A stretch of 64,000 nucleotides of DNA from Pseudomonas mediterranea CFBP 5447 (GCF_000774145.1 NZ_KN322986.1:620001-684000); one strand, 5' to 3'. Positions 1 through 7,487 are shown, counted from the first letter of the stretch. Notes: a model not told the origin generated them from the sequence alone. A program made the numbers and translations.

Positions 1-291
1 AGCAAGCTGCTGGGCTTCTGCCAGCTCTATCCGAGTTTTTCGTCGCTGTCCCTCAAGCGCGTGTGGATCCTCAACGACATCTACGTCGCCGAAGACGCCC
101 GCCGCCAACTGGTGGCCGACCACCTGATCCGCACCGCGAAAAAAATGGCCAAGGAAACCAACGCCGTCCGCATGCGCGTCTCCACCAGCAGCGACAATGA
201 AGTGGCGCAGAAGACCTACGAATCCATCGGTTTCAAGGAAGACACCGAGTTCAAGAACTACGTGTTGCCGATTGGCGAGGATTTCACCTGA
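1..291 (+). CDS. GNAT family N-acetyltransferase (3' part only)
   Basis: The gene enters from before the window; 96 C-terminal residues are visible, in frame from base 1 to the TGA at 289-291. The fragment holds the end of a GNAT fold: a strand with WILNDIYVAED (motif A strand), a helix with ARRQLVADHLIRTA (acetyl-CoA pyrophosphate-binding region), and the late motif B pattern KTYESIGFKED, where the Tyr/Gly-Phe pair is typical. GNAT enzymes move an acetyl group from acetyl-CoA to an amine; the substrate cannot be told from this fragment. A REPIN repeat follows directly. Confidence 0.85.
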   Translation, partial: SKLLGFCQLYPSFSSLSLKRVWILNDIYVAEDARRQLVADHLIRTAKKMAKETNAVRMRVSTSSDNEVAQKTYESIGFKEDTEFKNYVLPIGEDFT

Positions 292-344
292 ATGCGTTGT
301 GGCAAGGGGATTGGGCGAACGATCCCCTGGCACACAGCCTCCCC

Positions 345-476
345 TGTGGCGAGGGGATTTATCCCCGCTGGGGTGCGAAGCAGCCCCAAAACCTAACACC
401 CAGTGCTTCAGATTCACCGAGTTGGCCTTTCTAGGGGCGCTCCGCACCCCAGCGGGGATAAATCCCCTCGCCACAA
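345..476. repeat. REPIN, family B (inverted REP pair)
   Basis: Two inverted copies of a REP sequence (GTGGCGAGGGGATTTATCCC and its complement) flank a spacer between the GNAT gene and dedA. Each unit itself forms a hairpin (GGGGAT-TTATCCCC) followed by a GCTGGGGTGCGAAGCAGCCC hairpin. The rest of the 292-658 gap holds only a possible promoter. Confidence 0.85.
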
Positions 477-550
477 GGATACTTCTCAACCTACTGTGAA
501 ACCCGAAATCCCCCGCAACAAACTCAACACGCCCATCACACACCTGCCCG

Positions 551-556
551 TATAAT
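551..556 (+). promoter_or_regulatory. possible -10 box for dedA
   Basis: A TATAAT hexamer lies about 100 bases before the dedA start. I do not see a convincing -35 element at 17 bases, so this is only a candidate. Confidence 0.3.
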
Positions 557-658
557 CCCGATCTTCCCGGCGTGTAAGAAAAAGCTACAACCCGGTAGCC
601 CTAACCAAAGCCAGGCCCAAAAGCCCGCCCAACCCGGCCGTCATCACAGGTGTATTGC

Positions 659-1306
659 ATGGATTTCAATCCCCTCGACCTCATTCTGCATCTCGATGTG
701 TACCTCGACATGCTGGTGACCAACTACGGCACATGGGTCTACGCCATCCTGTTTCTGGTGATCTTCTGTGAAACCGGCCTGGTGGTCACGCCGTTCCTGC
801 CAGGGGATTCGCTGCTGTTCATCGCCGGCGCCGTGGCCGCGGGCGGCGCCATGGACCCACTCCTGTTGGCCGGCCTGCTGATGCTGGCAGCGATCCTCGG
901 CGACAGCACCAACTACCTCATCGGCCGCACCGCGGGCGAGAAGCTGTTCAGCAACCCCAACTCGAAAATCTTCCGCCGCGACTACCTGCAACAAACCCAC
1001 GACTTCTACGACAAGCACGGCGGCAAGACCGTGACCCTGGCGCGCTTCCTGCCAATCATCCGCACCTTCGCGCCCTTCGTCGCCGGCGTGGGGAAAATGC
1101 CCTATGCGCGCTTCTTCGGCTTCAGCGTCCTCGGCACCGTCCTCTGGGTCGGCGGCCTGGTGACCCTCGGTTACTTCTTCGGCAACGTGCCTTTCATCAA
1201 GCAGAACCTGTCGCTGCTGGTGGTAGGCATCATCCTGGTGTCGCTGTTGCCGATGATCATCAGTCTGGTCCGCAGCAAAATGGGCCAGCGTGCTTCGAAG
1301 GCCTGA
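659..1306 (+). CDS. dedA: DedA family inner-membrane protein
   Basis: 215 residues, about the usual DedA length. Several hydrophobic helices are visible (YAILFLVIFCETGLVV, DPLLLAGLLMLAAILG, VLGTVLWVGGLVTLGYF, LSLLVVGIILVSLLPMII). The family hallmark region is present: F-C-E-T-G-L-V-V near residue 35, then PGDSLLF, GDSTNYLIGR, and the conserved ARFLPIIRTFAPFVAG. DedA proteins are undecaprenyl-phosphate/phospholipid flippases or proton-coupled transporters needed for envelope homeostasis; the exact cargo here is unknown. I chose ATG 659 over GTG 650 because an AGG lies at a workable distance and MDFN is the usual beginning. mtfA starts 7 bases after the stop, so the two are probably co-transcribed. 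Confidence 0.9.
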   Translation: MDFNPLDLILHLDVYLDMLVTNYGTWVYAILFLVIFCETGLVVTPFLPGDSLLFIAGAVAAGGAMDPLLLAGLLMLAAILGDSTNYLIGRTAGEKLFSNPNSKIFRRDYLQQTHDFYDKHGGKTVTLARFLPIIRTFAPFVAGVGKMPYARFFGFSVLGTVLWVGGLVTLGYFFGNVPFIKQNLSLLVVGIILVSLLPMIISLVRSKMGQRASKA

Positions 1307-1312
1307 TCGCCC

Positions 1313-2125
1313 ATGTGGTCCCTGAGCAACTGGCGCCGACAACGCACCCTCGCCAAGCATCCCGTGGCCGATGACACCTGGCAGCGCGTGCGTCACCACC
1401 TGAGCTTCCTCGATGGCATCAGCGCCGCCGAAGACCAGTGGCTGCGAGAGGCCTGCGTGCTGTTTCTGCAGGACAAGCACCTGACCGCCCTGCCCGGCGT
1501 CGAACTACACCAGGAACAACGCCTGCTGCTCGCCGCTCAGGCCCAATTGCCGCTGATGCACCTGGGCGAGCTGAACTGGTACCAGGGCTTCCACGAAATC
1601 GTCCTCTACCCCGATGACTTCCTCAGCCCCCAGCGTTACCGCGACGCCAGCGGCATCGAACACGAATGGGACGGCGAACACAGCGGCGAAGCCTGGCCCC
1701 AGGGCCCGATCATCCTGGCCTGGGACGGCGTGCTCGCCAGCGGCGGCTGGGACGGCTACAACCTGGTGATCCACGAACTGGCGCACAAGCTCGACATGCT
1801 CAACGGCGACGCCAACGGCCTGCCACCGCTGCACGCCGACATGCGCGTCAGCGACTGGGCCGAGGCCATGCAACAAGCCTTCGACGACCTCAACCGCCAA
1901 CTGGACCATAACCCGGACGCCGAAACCCTCATCGATCCCTACGCCGCGGAAAACCCGGCGGAGTTCTTCGCCGTCACCAGCGAATACTTCTTCAGCGCCC
2001 CGGACCTGCTGCACCAGGCGTACCCGCGCGTCTATGAGCAGCTCAAGGCGTTCTACCGCCAGGATCCTCTGGCGCGGCTGCGGCAACTTCAGGCCGAGGA
2101 TCCGGTCTATCAGGCGTCATACTAA
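1313..2125 (+). CDS. mtfA: MtfA-like zinc metallopeptidase (M90)
   Basis: 270 residues. The zinc-binding gluzincin motif HELAHKLDMLNG sits near residues 152-163, and the third-ligand region NPAEFFAVTSEYFF near 208-221 matches the MtfA (YeeI) family. In E. coli MtfA binds the Mlc repressor and so affects glucose uptake by the PTS; it also has aminopeptidase activity. In Pseudomonas the partner is not known to me. The gene follows dedA after 7 bases. An AT-rich promoter region for ppa follows the stop. Confidence 0.92.
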   Translation: MWSLSNWRRQRTLAKHPVADDTWQRVRHHLSFLDGISAAEDQWLREACVLFLQDKHLTALPGVELHQEQRLLLAAQAQLPLMHLGELNWYQGFHEIVLYPDDFLSPQRYRDASGIEHEWDGEHSGEAWPQGPIILAWDGVLASGGWDGYNLVIHELAHKLDMLNGDANGLPPLHADMRVSDWAEAMQQAFDDLNRQLDHNPDAETLIDPYAAENPAEFFAVTSEYFFSAPDLLHQAYPRVYEQLKAFYRQDPLARLRQLQAEDPVYQASY

Positions 2126-2170
2126 GGTCTCTAAGACCCTGGTAACGTGGCATCGATGGCTGAATATGCC

Positions 2171-2176
2171 TATAAT
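2171..2176 (+). promoter_or_regulatory. -10 box of ppa promoter
   Basis: A perfect TATAAT lies 60 bases before the ppa start in the 110-base gap after mtfA. The -35 region is weak. Position and context make this the likely ppa promoter. Confidence 0.5.
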
Positions 2177-2235
2177 CGCCGCCACTTTTGGTCAATCCGA
2201 CCAGCCTTTTGGTCAACTAACGGGGACACCGCCCA

Positions 2236-2763
2236 ATGAGTTACAGCAAGATTCCGGCTGGCAAAGACCTGCCGAACGACATCTACGTTGCGATCGAAAT
2301 TCCGGCCAACCACGCCCCGATCAAATACGAAATCGACAAGGACAGCGATTGCCTGTTCGTTGACCGCTTCATGGCCACCCCGATGTTCTACCCGGCCAAC
2401 TACGGTTACATCCCCAACACCCTGGCCGACGACGGTGACCCCCTCGACGTGCTGGTCGTGACCCCTTACCCGGTGGCCCCTGGCTCGGTCATCCGCGCCC
2501 GTCCAGTCGGTATCCTGAACATGACCGACGACGGCGGCGGCGATGCCAAAGTCATCGCAGTACCACACGACAAACTGTCGCAACTGTACGTCAACGTGAA
2601 GGAATACACCGATCTGCCACCCCTGCTGATCCAGCAGATCGAACACTTCTTCGAGAACTACAAAGACCTCGAAAAAGGCAAGTGGGTGAAAATCGAAGGC
2701 TGGGCCGGTGCTGACGCCGCCCGCGAAGCGATCACCAAGTCGGTTGCCGCCTACAAGGGCTGA
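2236..2763 (+). CDS. ppa: inorganic pyrophosphatase (family I)
   Basis: 175 residues, exactly the size of the soluble bacterial hexameric enzyme. It hydrolyses pyrophosphate to two phosphates and so drives nucleotide and aminoacyl-tRNA synthesis forward. The signature DGDPLDVLVV near residues 65-74 carries the metal-binding aspartates; the active-site stretches KYEIDKDS and FYPANYGYIPNT are also present. It is a single-gene unit with its own promoter candidate and a strong terminator right behind it. Confidence 0.98.
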   Translation: MSYSKIPAGKDLPNDIYVAIEIPANHAPIKYEIDKDSDCLFVDRFMATPMFYPANYGYIPNTLADDGDPLDVLVVTPYPVAPGSVIRARPVGILNMTDDGGGDAKVIAVPHDKLSQLYVNVKEYTDLPPLLIQQIEHFFENYKDLEKGKWVKIEGWAGADAAREAITKSVAAYKG

Positions 2764-2780
2764 AACTGATTTAAAAAAGA

Positions 2781-2807
2781 ACCCCGGTTTGCACCGGGGT
2801 TTTTTTA
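2781..2807 (+). terminator. rho-independent terminator of ppa
   Basis: ACCCCGGT-TTGC-ACCGGGGT stem-loop followed by seven T. It starts 18 bases after the ppa stop. Confidence 0.93.
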
Positions 2808-2958
2808 TGCCTTAATAGCGCCTAATACGAAACTGTATTAACAGTGTTTAACTGCGTTTATCCAGCCGCTTTCAAATCCTGCAAACGGAAAGATCGTCTT
2901 ATAAATTTGAACGACTTGTTTATTGCTCAAAATACAGTCGCTCCTAAACTTTCCGTTT

Positions 2959-3690
2959 ATGAAAAAGACCTCCAGTGGCGACCGCTTCAGAGCCCTACTC
3001 AAAGAAGCACAAATCCGATCCGCCGACTTCGCGAAGTTATACGGCGTTAAATCACAGCACGTGAACAACTGGTTCAACCGCGGCATCCCGCCGGGTCGTA
3101 TCCACAGTATCGCCGGGCTGCTGACCGTCAGCCCGCAATGGCTCGCCCACGGCGAAGGCCCACAAACCCCGCTGGGCCTCGGCCCCGGCACCACCTATGA
3201 AGCCGCCGAAGTCCAAGGCGTCTACAGCGTGGCGGAAACCCAGGACATCGAACTGCCCTTCTACACAGAAGCGCCCATCGCAACGGGCAGCAGCAAAACC
3301 CACATCACCGAAATTCCCGACCAATCCATCCGCCTGCCCCGCAGCTACCTCGAATCCCTGGAAATAAACCCCAACGACGCCATCTGCACCACCATGGTCG
3401 GCGACAGCATGGCCGAACGCATCGAAGACGGCTCCATCCTCGCCATCGACCGCGGCCTGACCCAAGTCATCGACGGCCAGATCTACGCCCTCGAACACGA
3501 CGGCATGCTGCGCATCAAATACCTCCACCGAATCCCCGGCAACCGCTTGCGCCTGCGTAGCCACAACAGCACCGCCTACCCGGACGAAGTTTTCAGCGCC
3601 GAACAGATCGAAGCGCAGAACATCAGGGTATTGGGCTGGGTGTTCTGGTGGTCCACCCTCAACAAGCAACGACCGCAGGTGTTCGATTAA
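2959..3690 (+). CDS. XRE-HTH / S24 peptidase repressor (LexA/PrtR-like)
   Basis: 243 residues. The N-terminal helix-turn-helix covers about residues 8-50 (FAKLYGVKSQHVNNWF). The C-terminal S24 self-cleavage domain carries the Ser in VGDSMAERIEDGS near residue 155 and the Lys in DGMLRIKYL near 190. Such repressors (lambda CI, PrtR) are cleaved with RecA help after DNA damage and release phage, pyocin or stress genes. No phage genes lie nearby; the S-type bacteriocin at 7581 is a conceivable target. An upstream TTG at 2923 is in frame, but ATG 2959 fits the family start (MKKTSSGDRF). Target and inducer are inference. Confidence 0.88.
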   Translation: MKKTSSGDRFRALLKEAQIRSADFAKLYGVKSQHVNNWFNRGIPPGRIHSIAGLLTVSPQWLAHGEGPQTPLGLGPGTTYEAAEVQGVYSVAETQDIELPFYTEAPIATGSSKTHITEIPDQSIRLPRSYLESLEINPNDAICTTMVGDSMAERIEDGSILAIDRGLTQVIDGQIYALEHDGMLRIKYLHRIPGNRLRLRSHNSTAYPDEVFSAEQIEAQNIRVLGWVFWWSTLNKQRPQVFD

Positions 3691-3787
3691 GGCTGCGGAC
3701 TAAAGGACAGTAGCCAGCGCTTCCTGCCTGAAGGAGATTACTGTCCCAAGAAGATCCTTTTGTGTTGCTGCCCTGAGGAGAACCCTT

Positions 3788-3830
3788 TGTGGCGAGGGAG
3801 CTTGCTCCCGCTGGGCTGCAAAGCAGCCCT
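3788..3830. repeat. single REP, family B
   Basis: One GTGGCGAGGGAGCTTGCTCC unit plus the CTGGGCTGCAAAGCAGCCC hairpin, after the S24 repressor gene. I see no inverted partner here. The gap 3691-4227 otherwise holds the segment described at 3846-4028 and a terminator. Confidence 0.75.
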
Positions 3831-3845
3831 GTTTTTTCCCTTGAA

Positions 3846-4028
3846 TCACCGGTAACCCAATGATTCCACACCACTTACCCCTGGGCTTCCGAAGAAAACC
3901 CGCGTATCCTGCGCCCCACATTTGCGAGCCCACGCCTCGCACCGACAAGGCAGATCACTTTCTGACCAAGTCCCACAGCCGGCCGCAAGAGCCGGATGTA
4001 CGTTTTGAAGGCTGGTGAGGTTTGTCAA
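3846..4028 (-). other. conserved-looking leader-type segment with a 60-codon reading frame
   Basis: The minus strand has an open 60-codon frame rich in Cys, Arg and Trp (PALAAGCGTW, CRCEAWARKCG, TRVFFG). From memory, near-identical short translations recur as unnamed hypothetical proteins in many Pseudomonas genomes, and they look like leader or phage-type (Icd/Ash-like) regulatory segments, not ordinary proteins. No gene follows on the minus strand: a REP and the end of the S24 gene lie there. I therefore treat it as an orphan leader or RNA element and not as a firm coding gene. Confidence 0.35.
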
Positions 4029-4052
4029 AAACGAACTGAGTCAGTCAACGAG

Positions 4053-4077
4053 AAGCCGGCCATAAGCCGGCTTTTTA
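4053..4077 (+). terminator. terminator-like hairpin
   Basis: AAGCCGGC-CATA-AGCCGGCTTTTT: palindromic GCCGGC arms followed by five T on the plus strand. It could end transcripts from the S24 repressor or from an unannotated RNA in 3850-4050. Confidence 0.7.
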
Positions 4078-4227
4078 ATGTCTGAAAACCAGCAGACAAA
4101 CACACAAGGATGCTTGAAGTCACCGTAATACCCGTACGAAAGCACGCTACTCAGCCAGCTAGGCGTAATGCCTGAACGCTCACAGTGATAACCTGCGCGC
4201 TCTTCTACAAATGACATTGGATCAATA

Positions 4228-4844
4228 ATGAAAAGCTGTCTGAGGACACTCGGAACCAGCCTCGCTAACAGTATGGTGATCCCCGCCGCCTGGTTATCCG
4301 GCCTTACCACGACAGCACTTGTGTGGGGCGTGATTGCGTATTGGCCCGATAAGCTTTCCGTCTTAGGACGTCAGCTCTTCCTGGCTTCTGTTTCTATTTT
4401 TTGCCTTTCCATATGGCATTTGATCCGGCGCAAGAGACGAGCAAAAGCACTTGTAGCCTCGATCAACCTGAAAGACGGTTTGAGCCTTGACGATACTCAG
4501 ATGCTCGGTTTTCCAAGCCCCCTATTTTTTGTCTTTGACCCCTCCAGCAAGAACTCGCTCAATGCCAAAGCGCCACCGGCGATTATCAAATTCGAGATTT
4601 CACGTGGGTCACAGGCTGGCACTTTGAGTGGCAACAGATTGACCACAGGGTGTCGGGCGGGGTTCTTCGAATAGTCGATGGGGCAGGCATGAGCATTCCA
4701 GCCGACGAGATTCGGCGTAGATTCATGGGATTCTCACTGGTTTTGACGATGGCCGATGCAGGTCATCCTCCCTTCCGTTTTCCAATGAGCCGGAGTGCAG
4801 CTGAAGGGTGGTGTGCCCGATGCAATGTGCTTTTCAACGGCTAA
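4228..4844 (+). pseudogene. two-TM membrane protein, apparently frameshifted
   Basis: The first frame (4228-4674) begins with two hydrophobic segments (WLSGLTTTALVWGVIAYW and QLFLASVSIFCLSIWHL), then a basic RRKRR loop and a soluble part up to VFDPSSK. From about base 4551 the protein-like sequence moves to the -1 frame: ELAQCQSATGDYQIRDFTW, WHFEWQQID, then GGVLRIVDGAG and a tail ending at the TGA at 4842-4844. Adding one G at 4551 would join both parts into a ~205-residue protein. I do not recognise the family. The change is either a real mutation or a one-base sequencing error. Confidence 0.6.
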
Positions 4845-4937
4845 ACACAAAGCCACAACGGCTCCTCCCATTCCAGCCCTTCAAAGCCCAGCTCAGACAC
4901 GAATGCGCCCGGTATCATTTCGAGACTCTCGGATACG

Positions 4938-4967
4938 AAAAAGGTCTTGCTCAGCAAGACCTTTTTT
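4938..4967. terminator. bidirectional terminator
   Basis: AAAAAGGTCTTGC-TCA-GCAAGACCTTTTTT, a 13-base perfect stem with an A run before and a T run after. It can serve both the plus-strand membrane gene (ends 4844) and the minus-strand DUF6124 gene (ends 4995). Confidence 0.92.
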
Positions 4968-4994
4968 ACGCCAGGAGGCAGCGAATGCCCTGCC

Positions 4995-5354
4995 CTACCT
5001 CACCTCAACAATATCCAGAGCCCGATTCGCCAGCAGCTCACTCAACTCAATCACCTGCAAAATCCCCAACGCCACATGTCGCCGTGATCCTTCGAGATCA
5101 AACGCCAGATCACTGATCATGGCATTCGCCGAAGCCAGGTTTTCACTCAGGTTAGCAAGTAAACACTCCGAATCAACATCAGGCGCAATACGGAAAATAG
5201 TGTTGGGCTTGTCAGACGCTTCCTTCTCAGACGTAGGGTTCAGATAGAAATCCAAAGCCCGGGTGGCGGCATCATCAAGCTTCTTGTTACGAGCAGACTG
5301 AACACGGGACACGGCTTCGTCTGCAGCTGGGGGGGTCGGTGTAATTTTGACCAC
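4995..5354 (-). CDS. DUF6124 / DUF3077-type small protein
   Basis: 119 residues from GTG 5354. The family pattern is clear: KITPTPPAADEAVS, KKLDDAATRALDFYLNP, FRIAPDVDSECLLANLSENLASA, and a C-terminal helical ILQVIELSELLANRAL. Members are confined to Pseudomonas as far as I know, often in several copies, with no known function. GTG is chosen because an AGGAG (plus-strand 5362-5366) lies exactly 7 bases before it. The reading frame stays open upstream to 5570 and reads VRGGCAWETFGLPVPRVPV, but that part overlaps a region that looks like a structured leader, so I regard it as untranslated or as a leader peptide. Confidence 0.8.
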   Translation of the reverse strand: MVKITPTPPAADEAVSRVQSARNKKLDDAATRALDFYLNPTSEKEASDKPNTIFRIAPDVDSECLLANLSENLASANAMISDLAFDLEGSRRHVALGILQVIELSELLANRALDIVEVR

Positions 5355-5590
5355 GGTAAAGCTCCTAGAGTCTGTTGGAGCTACCACCATCCGCTGCGAA
5401 ACGAAGTTAGGGTGGCAGCTGTACGCGGGTTCGCAGACCGGGACTCTAGGGACCGGCAGACCAAAGGTCTCCCACGCACAGCCACCTCTGACGAAATCAC
5501 AGACATGGGCTATCTGCTTTCGAAGGTGACGTTGTGCGCCTATAGAGTCCGGGCTGCGAAACCCGATCACTGATGAGCAGTGACAGGCTT
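5355..5590 (-). promoter_or_regulatory. structured 5' leader of the DUF6124 gene with a sequestered RBS
   Basis: On the minus strand three segments can pair with each other: GGACTCTATAGG (5540-5550), CCCTAGAGTCC (5441-5451), and the GACTCTAGGAG that contains the ribosome binding site (5362-5372). CCTAGAGTC is a perfect 9-base complement of GACTCTAGG and would hide the RBS; the first segment can compete for it with 8 bases (GGACTCTA/TAGAGTCC). A perfect AGACC-TTT-GGTCT hairpin lies at 5459-5471 and a CGGG...CCCG hairpin near 5550-5565. Seen in sequence: the pairing potential. Inferred: a riboswitch- or attenuator-like switch. Confidence 0.55.
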
Positions 5591-5596
5591 CAAACT

Positions 5597-5664
5597 ACCG
5601 ACGCGGCCCAAGGCACACAAGCCGGCGGATTCTGGCGTAGTTGTAGGCAATGGCGCAAGGCGAT
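5597..5664 (+). repeat. direct repeat left of the GNAT gene (copy 1)
   Basis: This segment (GGCGGATTCTGGCGTAGTTG...GGCGCAAGGCG) recurs imperfectly at 6329-6393 (CGCGGACTCTGGCGTGGTTG...GGCACAAGGCG). The pair brackets the GNAT gene. Both copies are followed by a GGGTCAG stretch and a family A REP. Confidence 0.6.
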
Positions 5665-5740
5665 GTCGGCTGTAGGGGCGGTGTCGTGCTTTTCGTTATG
5701 GTGAAAGGCGATGGGTCAGTTGGTTGGGTGTTGGCTGATG

Positions 5741-5773
5741 GATCGCTTCGCGAGCAGGCTCGCTCCCACAGGG
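5741..5773. repeat. REP, family A
   Basis: One CGCGAGCAGGCTCGCTCCCA unit downstream of the GNAT gene, next to direct-repeat copy 1. Confidence 0.85.
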
Positions 5774-5814
5774 GATTGGGGGTCATCGATCGTCCGGTCT
5801 TGTCTTTGCGCTGC

Positions 5815-6273
5815 TTATAAACGCCGAGCCATCAGGTATTGCTCTTTCCCCCAGGCCTCGAAGCGCTCCAACACTTCCCAGCCCAGCTTGGCGTAGTAAT
5901 GACTCTGGCTGTGGGTGTGCAGGTACAAGGTGGAAAATCCAGCCTCCCTCGCATGAGTACAAATGCCTTCGATCAACTGCGCGGCGAGCCCTCTGCGTCG
6001 GGCTTCTGCTGTGATGTAGACACATGCCAACCATGGACCCAGTTCTGGCCGCTCGGGCAAGTCGTTGTCAGCAAGTGAAGCGCCACCCAGTAGTTGGCCT
6101 GATTCCATGGCGATCAGGCATTTCCAGCGCCCATCGCGTTGCCCGGCTGAGAATTCCTGCTGCCAACTGGGGAGGGATTGTTGGGCGAATTCGTAGCTGA
6201 ACTCCTGATAAAGCCATCCGGCCATCAGGTCGCATTTGTCCATGTGGTTGCTGAGCCAATCCATTTGCGGCAT
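5815..6273 (-). CDS. GNAT family N-acetyltransferase
   Basis: 152 residues, a complete single-domain GNAT. Motif A is visible as LACVYITAEARRRGLAAQLI (acetyl-CoA binding, R-R-G-L-A pattern) near residues 83-102, followed by HAREAGFSTLYLHTHSQSHYY and the motif B LGWEVLERFEAWGKEQYLM. The substrate is unknown. The gene stands alone between two similar repeat blocks (5597-5773 and 6329-6595), which suggests it sits on a segment that may have been inserted or duplicated between repeats. No partner gene is evident. Confidence 0.88.
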   Translation of the reverse strand: MPQMDWLSNHMDKCDLMAGWLYQEFSYEFAQQSLPSWQQEFSAGQRDGRWKCLIAMESGQLLGGASLADNDLPERPELGPWLACVYITAEARRRGLAAQLIEGICTHAREAGFSTLYLHTHSQSHYYAKLGWEVLERFEAWGKEQYLMARRL

Positions 6274-6328
6274 GTGGAACGTTCCTTGTTTCGGGTGTCA
6301 CGGGTGGGCAATGATGGGCTCGCGAGGC

Positions 6329-6393
6329 TATTGCCGCGGGCCAGGACGCATAAGTCGCGGACTCTGGCGTGGTTGGGGATTGTGGCACAAGGC
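6329..6393 (+). repeat. direct repeat right of the GNAT gene (copy 2)
   Basis: Imperfect copy of 5597-5664 in the same orientation, about 730 bases away. See copy 1 for the shared core. Confidence 0.6.
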
Positions 6394-6423
6394 GGTGGGT
6401 CAGCTTGTATTGGTGTTGACTGG

Positions 6424-6595
6424 GCTACCGCCTTCGCGGGCAAGCCCGGCTCCCACAGGTTTTGTGGTGTTCGTTGAAGCGGCGTTCAGTGTCGATCCGC
6501 TGTGGGAGCGAGCCTGCTCGCGATGGCGGTGGGTCAGTTGGGTTGATGTTGCTGCTGGACTGCTATCGCGAGCAAGCTCGCTCCCACAGGGATTG
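6424..6595. repeat. REP cluster, family A (three units)
   Basis: Units at about 6424-6460 (divergent, CGCGGGCAAGCCCGGCTCCC), 6500-6532 (TGTGGGAGCGAGCCTGCTCG) and 6562-6592 (TATCGCGAGCAAGCTCGCTC). The last two form an inverted pair around a GGTGGGTCAGTTGG spacer. The 6274-6794 gap holds nothing else I can support. Confidence 0.85.
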
Positions 6596-6794
6596 GTGTC
6601 GCCGTAGCTGACTTGCCCGCCTTCACACCCTGGATTCCCGCGAATGTCACTCATCGGATCCGGTCGCCAATATGAGAAAAGCACAGCACCCGAGAAACGA
6701 TGTTATCGCTGCCAAAGGTCTGCTTTTTTCAATGGCTGGGTGCGAAGATGCGGCGGGAAGTCGATGCTTTAATCATGGAGAGGAAGCCTTGCCT

Positions 6795-7400
6795 ATGACT
6801 GACAAATCCGAACTGAACGCCACCCAACACCAGAATATTGCCCCCACGGCGCGAATCGCCTCGAGCGCTGTGCTGGACGGCAATGTGTCCATCGGTGCCG
6901 GTACCGTCGTGGGGCACGGCGCGGTACTCATCGCGGAGGGTGGCTCGGTGGTGATCGGGGAAAACTGTATCGTCATGGAGAATGCGGTCATCCGCAGCAC
7001 TTCCCACGATGACTGTCGGATCGGCAATCACGTGATGGTGGGACCACACTCTCACCTGACCGGTTGCTGGATTGACGATGAGGTGTTTGTCGCCACCGGC
7101 GCGTCCGTTTTCAACGGCGCTCGCATCGGCAAAGGCGCGGAGATCCGCATCAACGGGGTGGTGCACATCAGGACCGTGGTAGCGCCAGGCGCGACGGTAC
7201 CGATCGGCTGGGTCGCCGTGGGCGCCCCGGCACAGTACTTTCCCCCGGACCAGCATGAGCAGATCTGGAACGTGCAGAAGGACCTGGATTTCCCTCGGTA
7301 CGTCTTTGGCGTCGACCGCGAGAGCGAGGGTGTCGTCCGGCAAATGATGGAGCGTTACGCACGTTTTCTGCGCGAGCGCGGCGATTCCACGGAAGGTTGA
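6795..7400 (+). CDS. left-handed beta-helix protein (gamma carbonic anhydrase / hexapeptide acyltransferase type)
   Basis: 201 residues. Hexapeptide repeats run from about residue 13 to 130 (IAPTARIASSAVLDGNVSIG, VVGHGAVLIAEGG, RIGNHVMVGPHSHL, ARIGKGAEIRINGVV, VAPGATVPIGWVAVGAPA). His residues in the GPHSHL stretch resemble the metal ligands of gamma carbonic anhydrases, so a metal-binding hydratase is possible, but an acyl or nucleotidyl-sugar transferase cannot be excluded. The C-terminal ~50 residues are helical. ATG 6795 is chosen because GAGAGG stands before it; the frame is open further upstream without a better start. Single gene. Confidence 0.82.
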   Translation: MTDKSELNATQHQNIAPTARIASSAVLDGNVSIGAGTVVGHGAVLIAEGGSVVIGENCIVMENAVIRSTSHDDCRIGNHVMVGPHSHLTGCWIDDEVFVATGASVFNGARIGKGAEIRINGVVHIRTVVAPGATVPIGWVAVGAPAQYFPPDQHEQIWNVQKDLDFPRYVFGVDRESEGVVRQMMERYARFLRERGDSTEG

Positions 7401-7464
7401 CTGTACGCGGTCTGCAAGGCCTTTAGAGTTGAGGCGGATCGCCCCCGGTCCGCCTACTCGTGCA

Positions 7465-7487
7465 TTTCCTACAGGGCCTATAGGAAA
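7465..7487. promoter_or_regulatory. inverted repeat upstream of the bacteriocin gene
   Basis: TTTCCTA and TAGGAAA arms separated by 9 bases, 94 bases before the bacteriocin start. It could be an operator for a dimeric regulator. I found no clear pyocin P-box in the 7401-7580 gap. Confidence 0.3.

Noticed and set aside
4995..5570. 191-codon version of the DUF6124 protein
   Set aside because: The upstream part lacks a ribosome site and coincides with self-pairing RNA segments, while GTG 5354 has AGGAG at ideal distance. It remains possible as a leader peptide.
5741..6595. CRISPR-like spacing of repeats
   Set aside because: The repeats are palindromic REPs in alternating orientation with unequal spacers; no cas genes.
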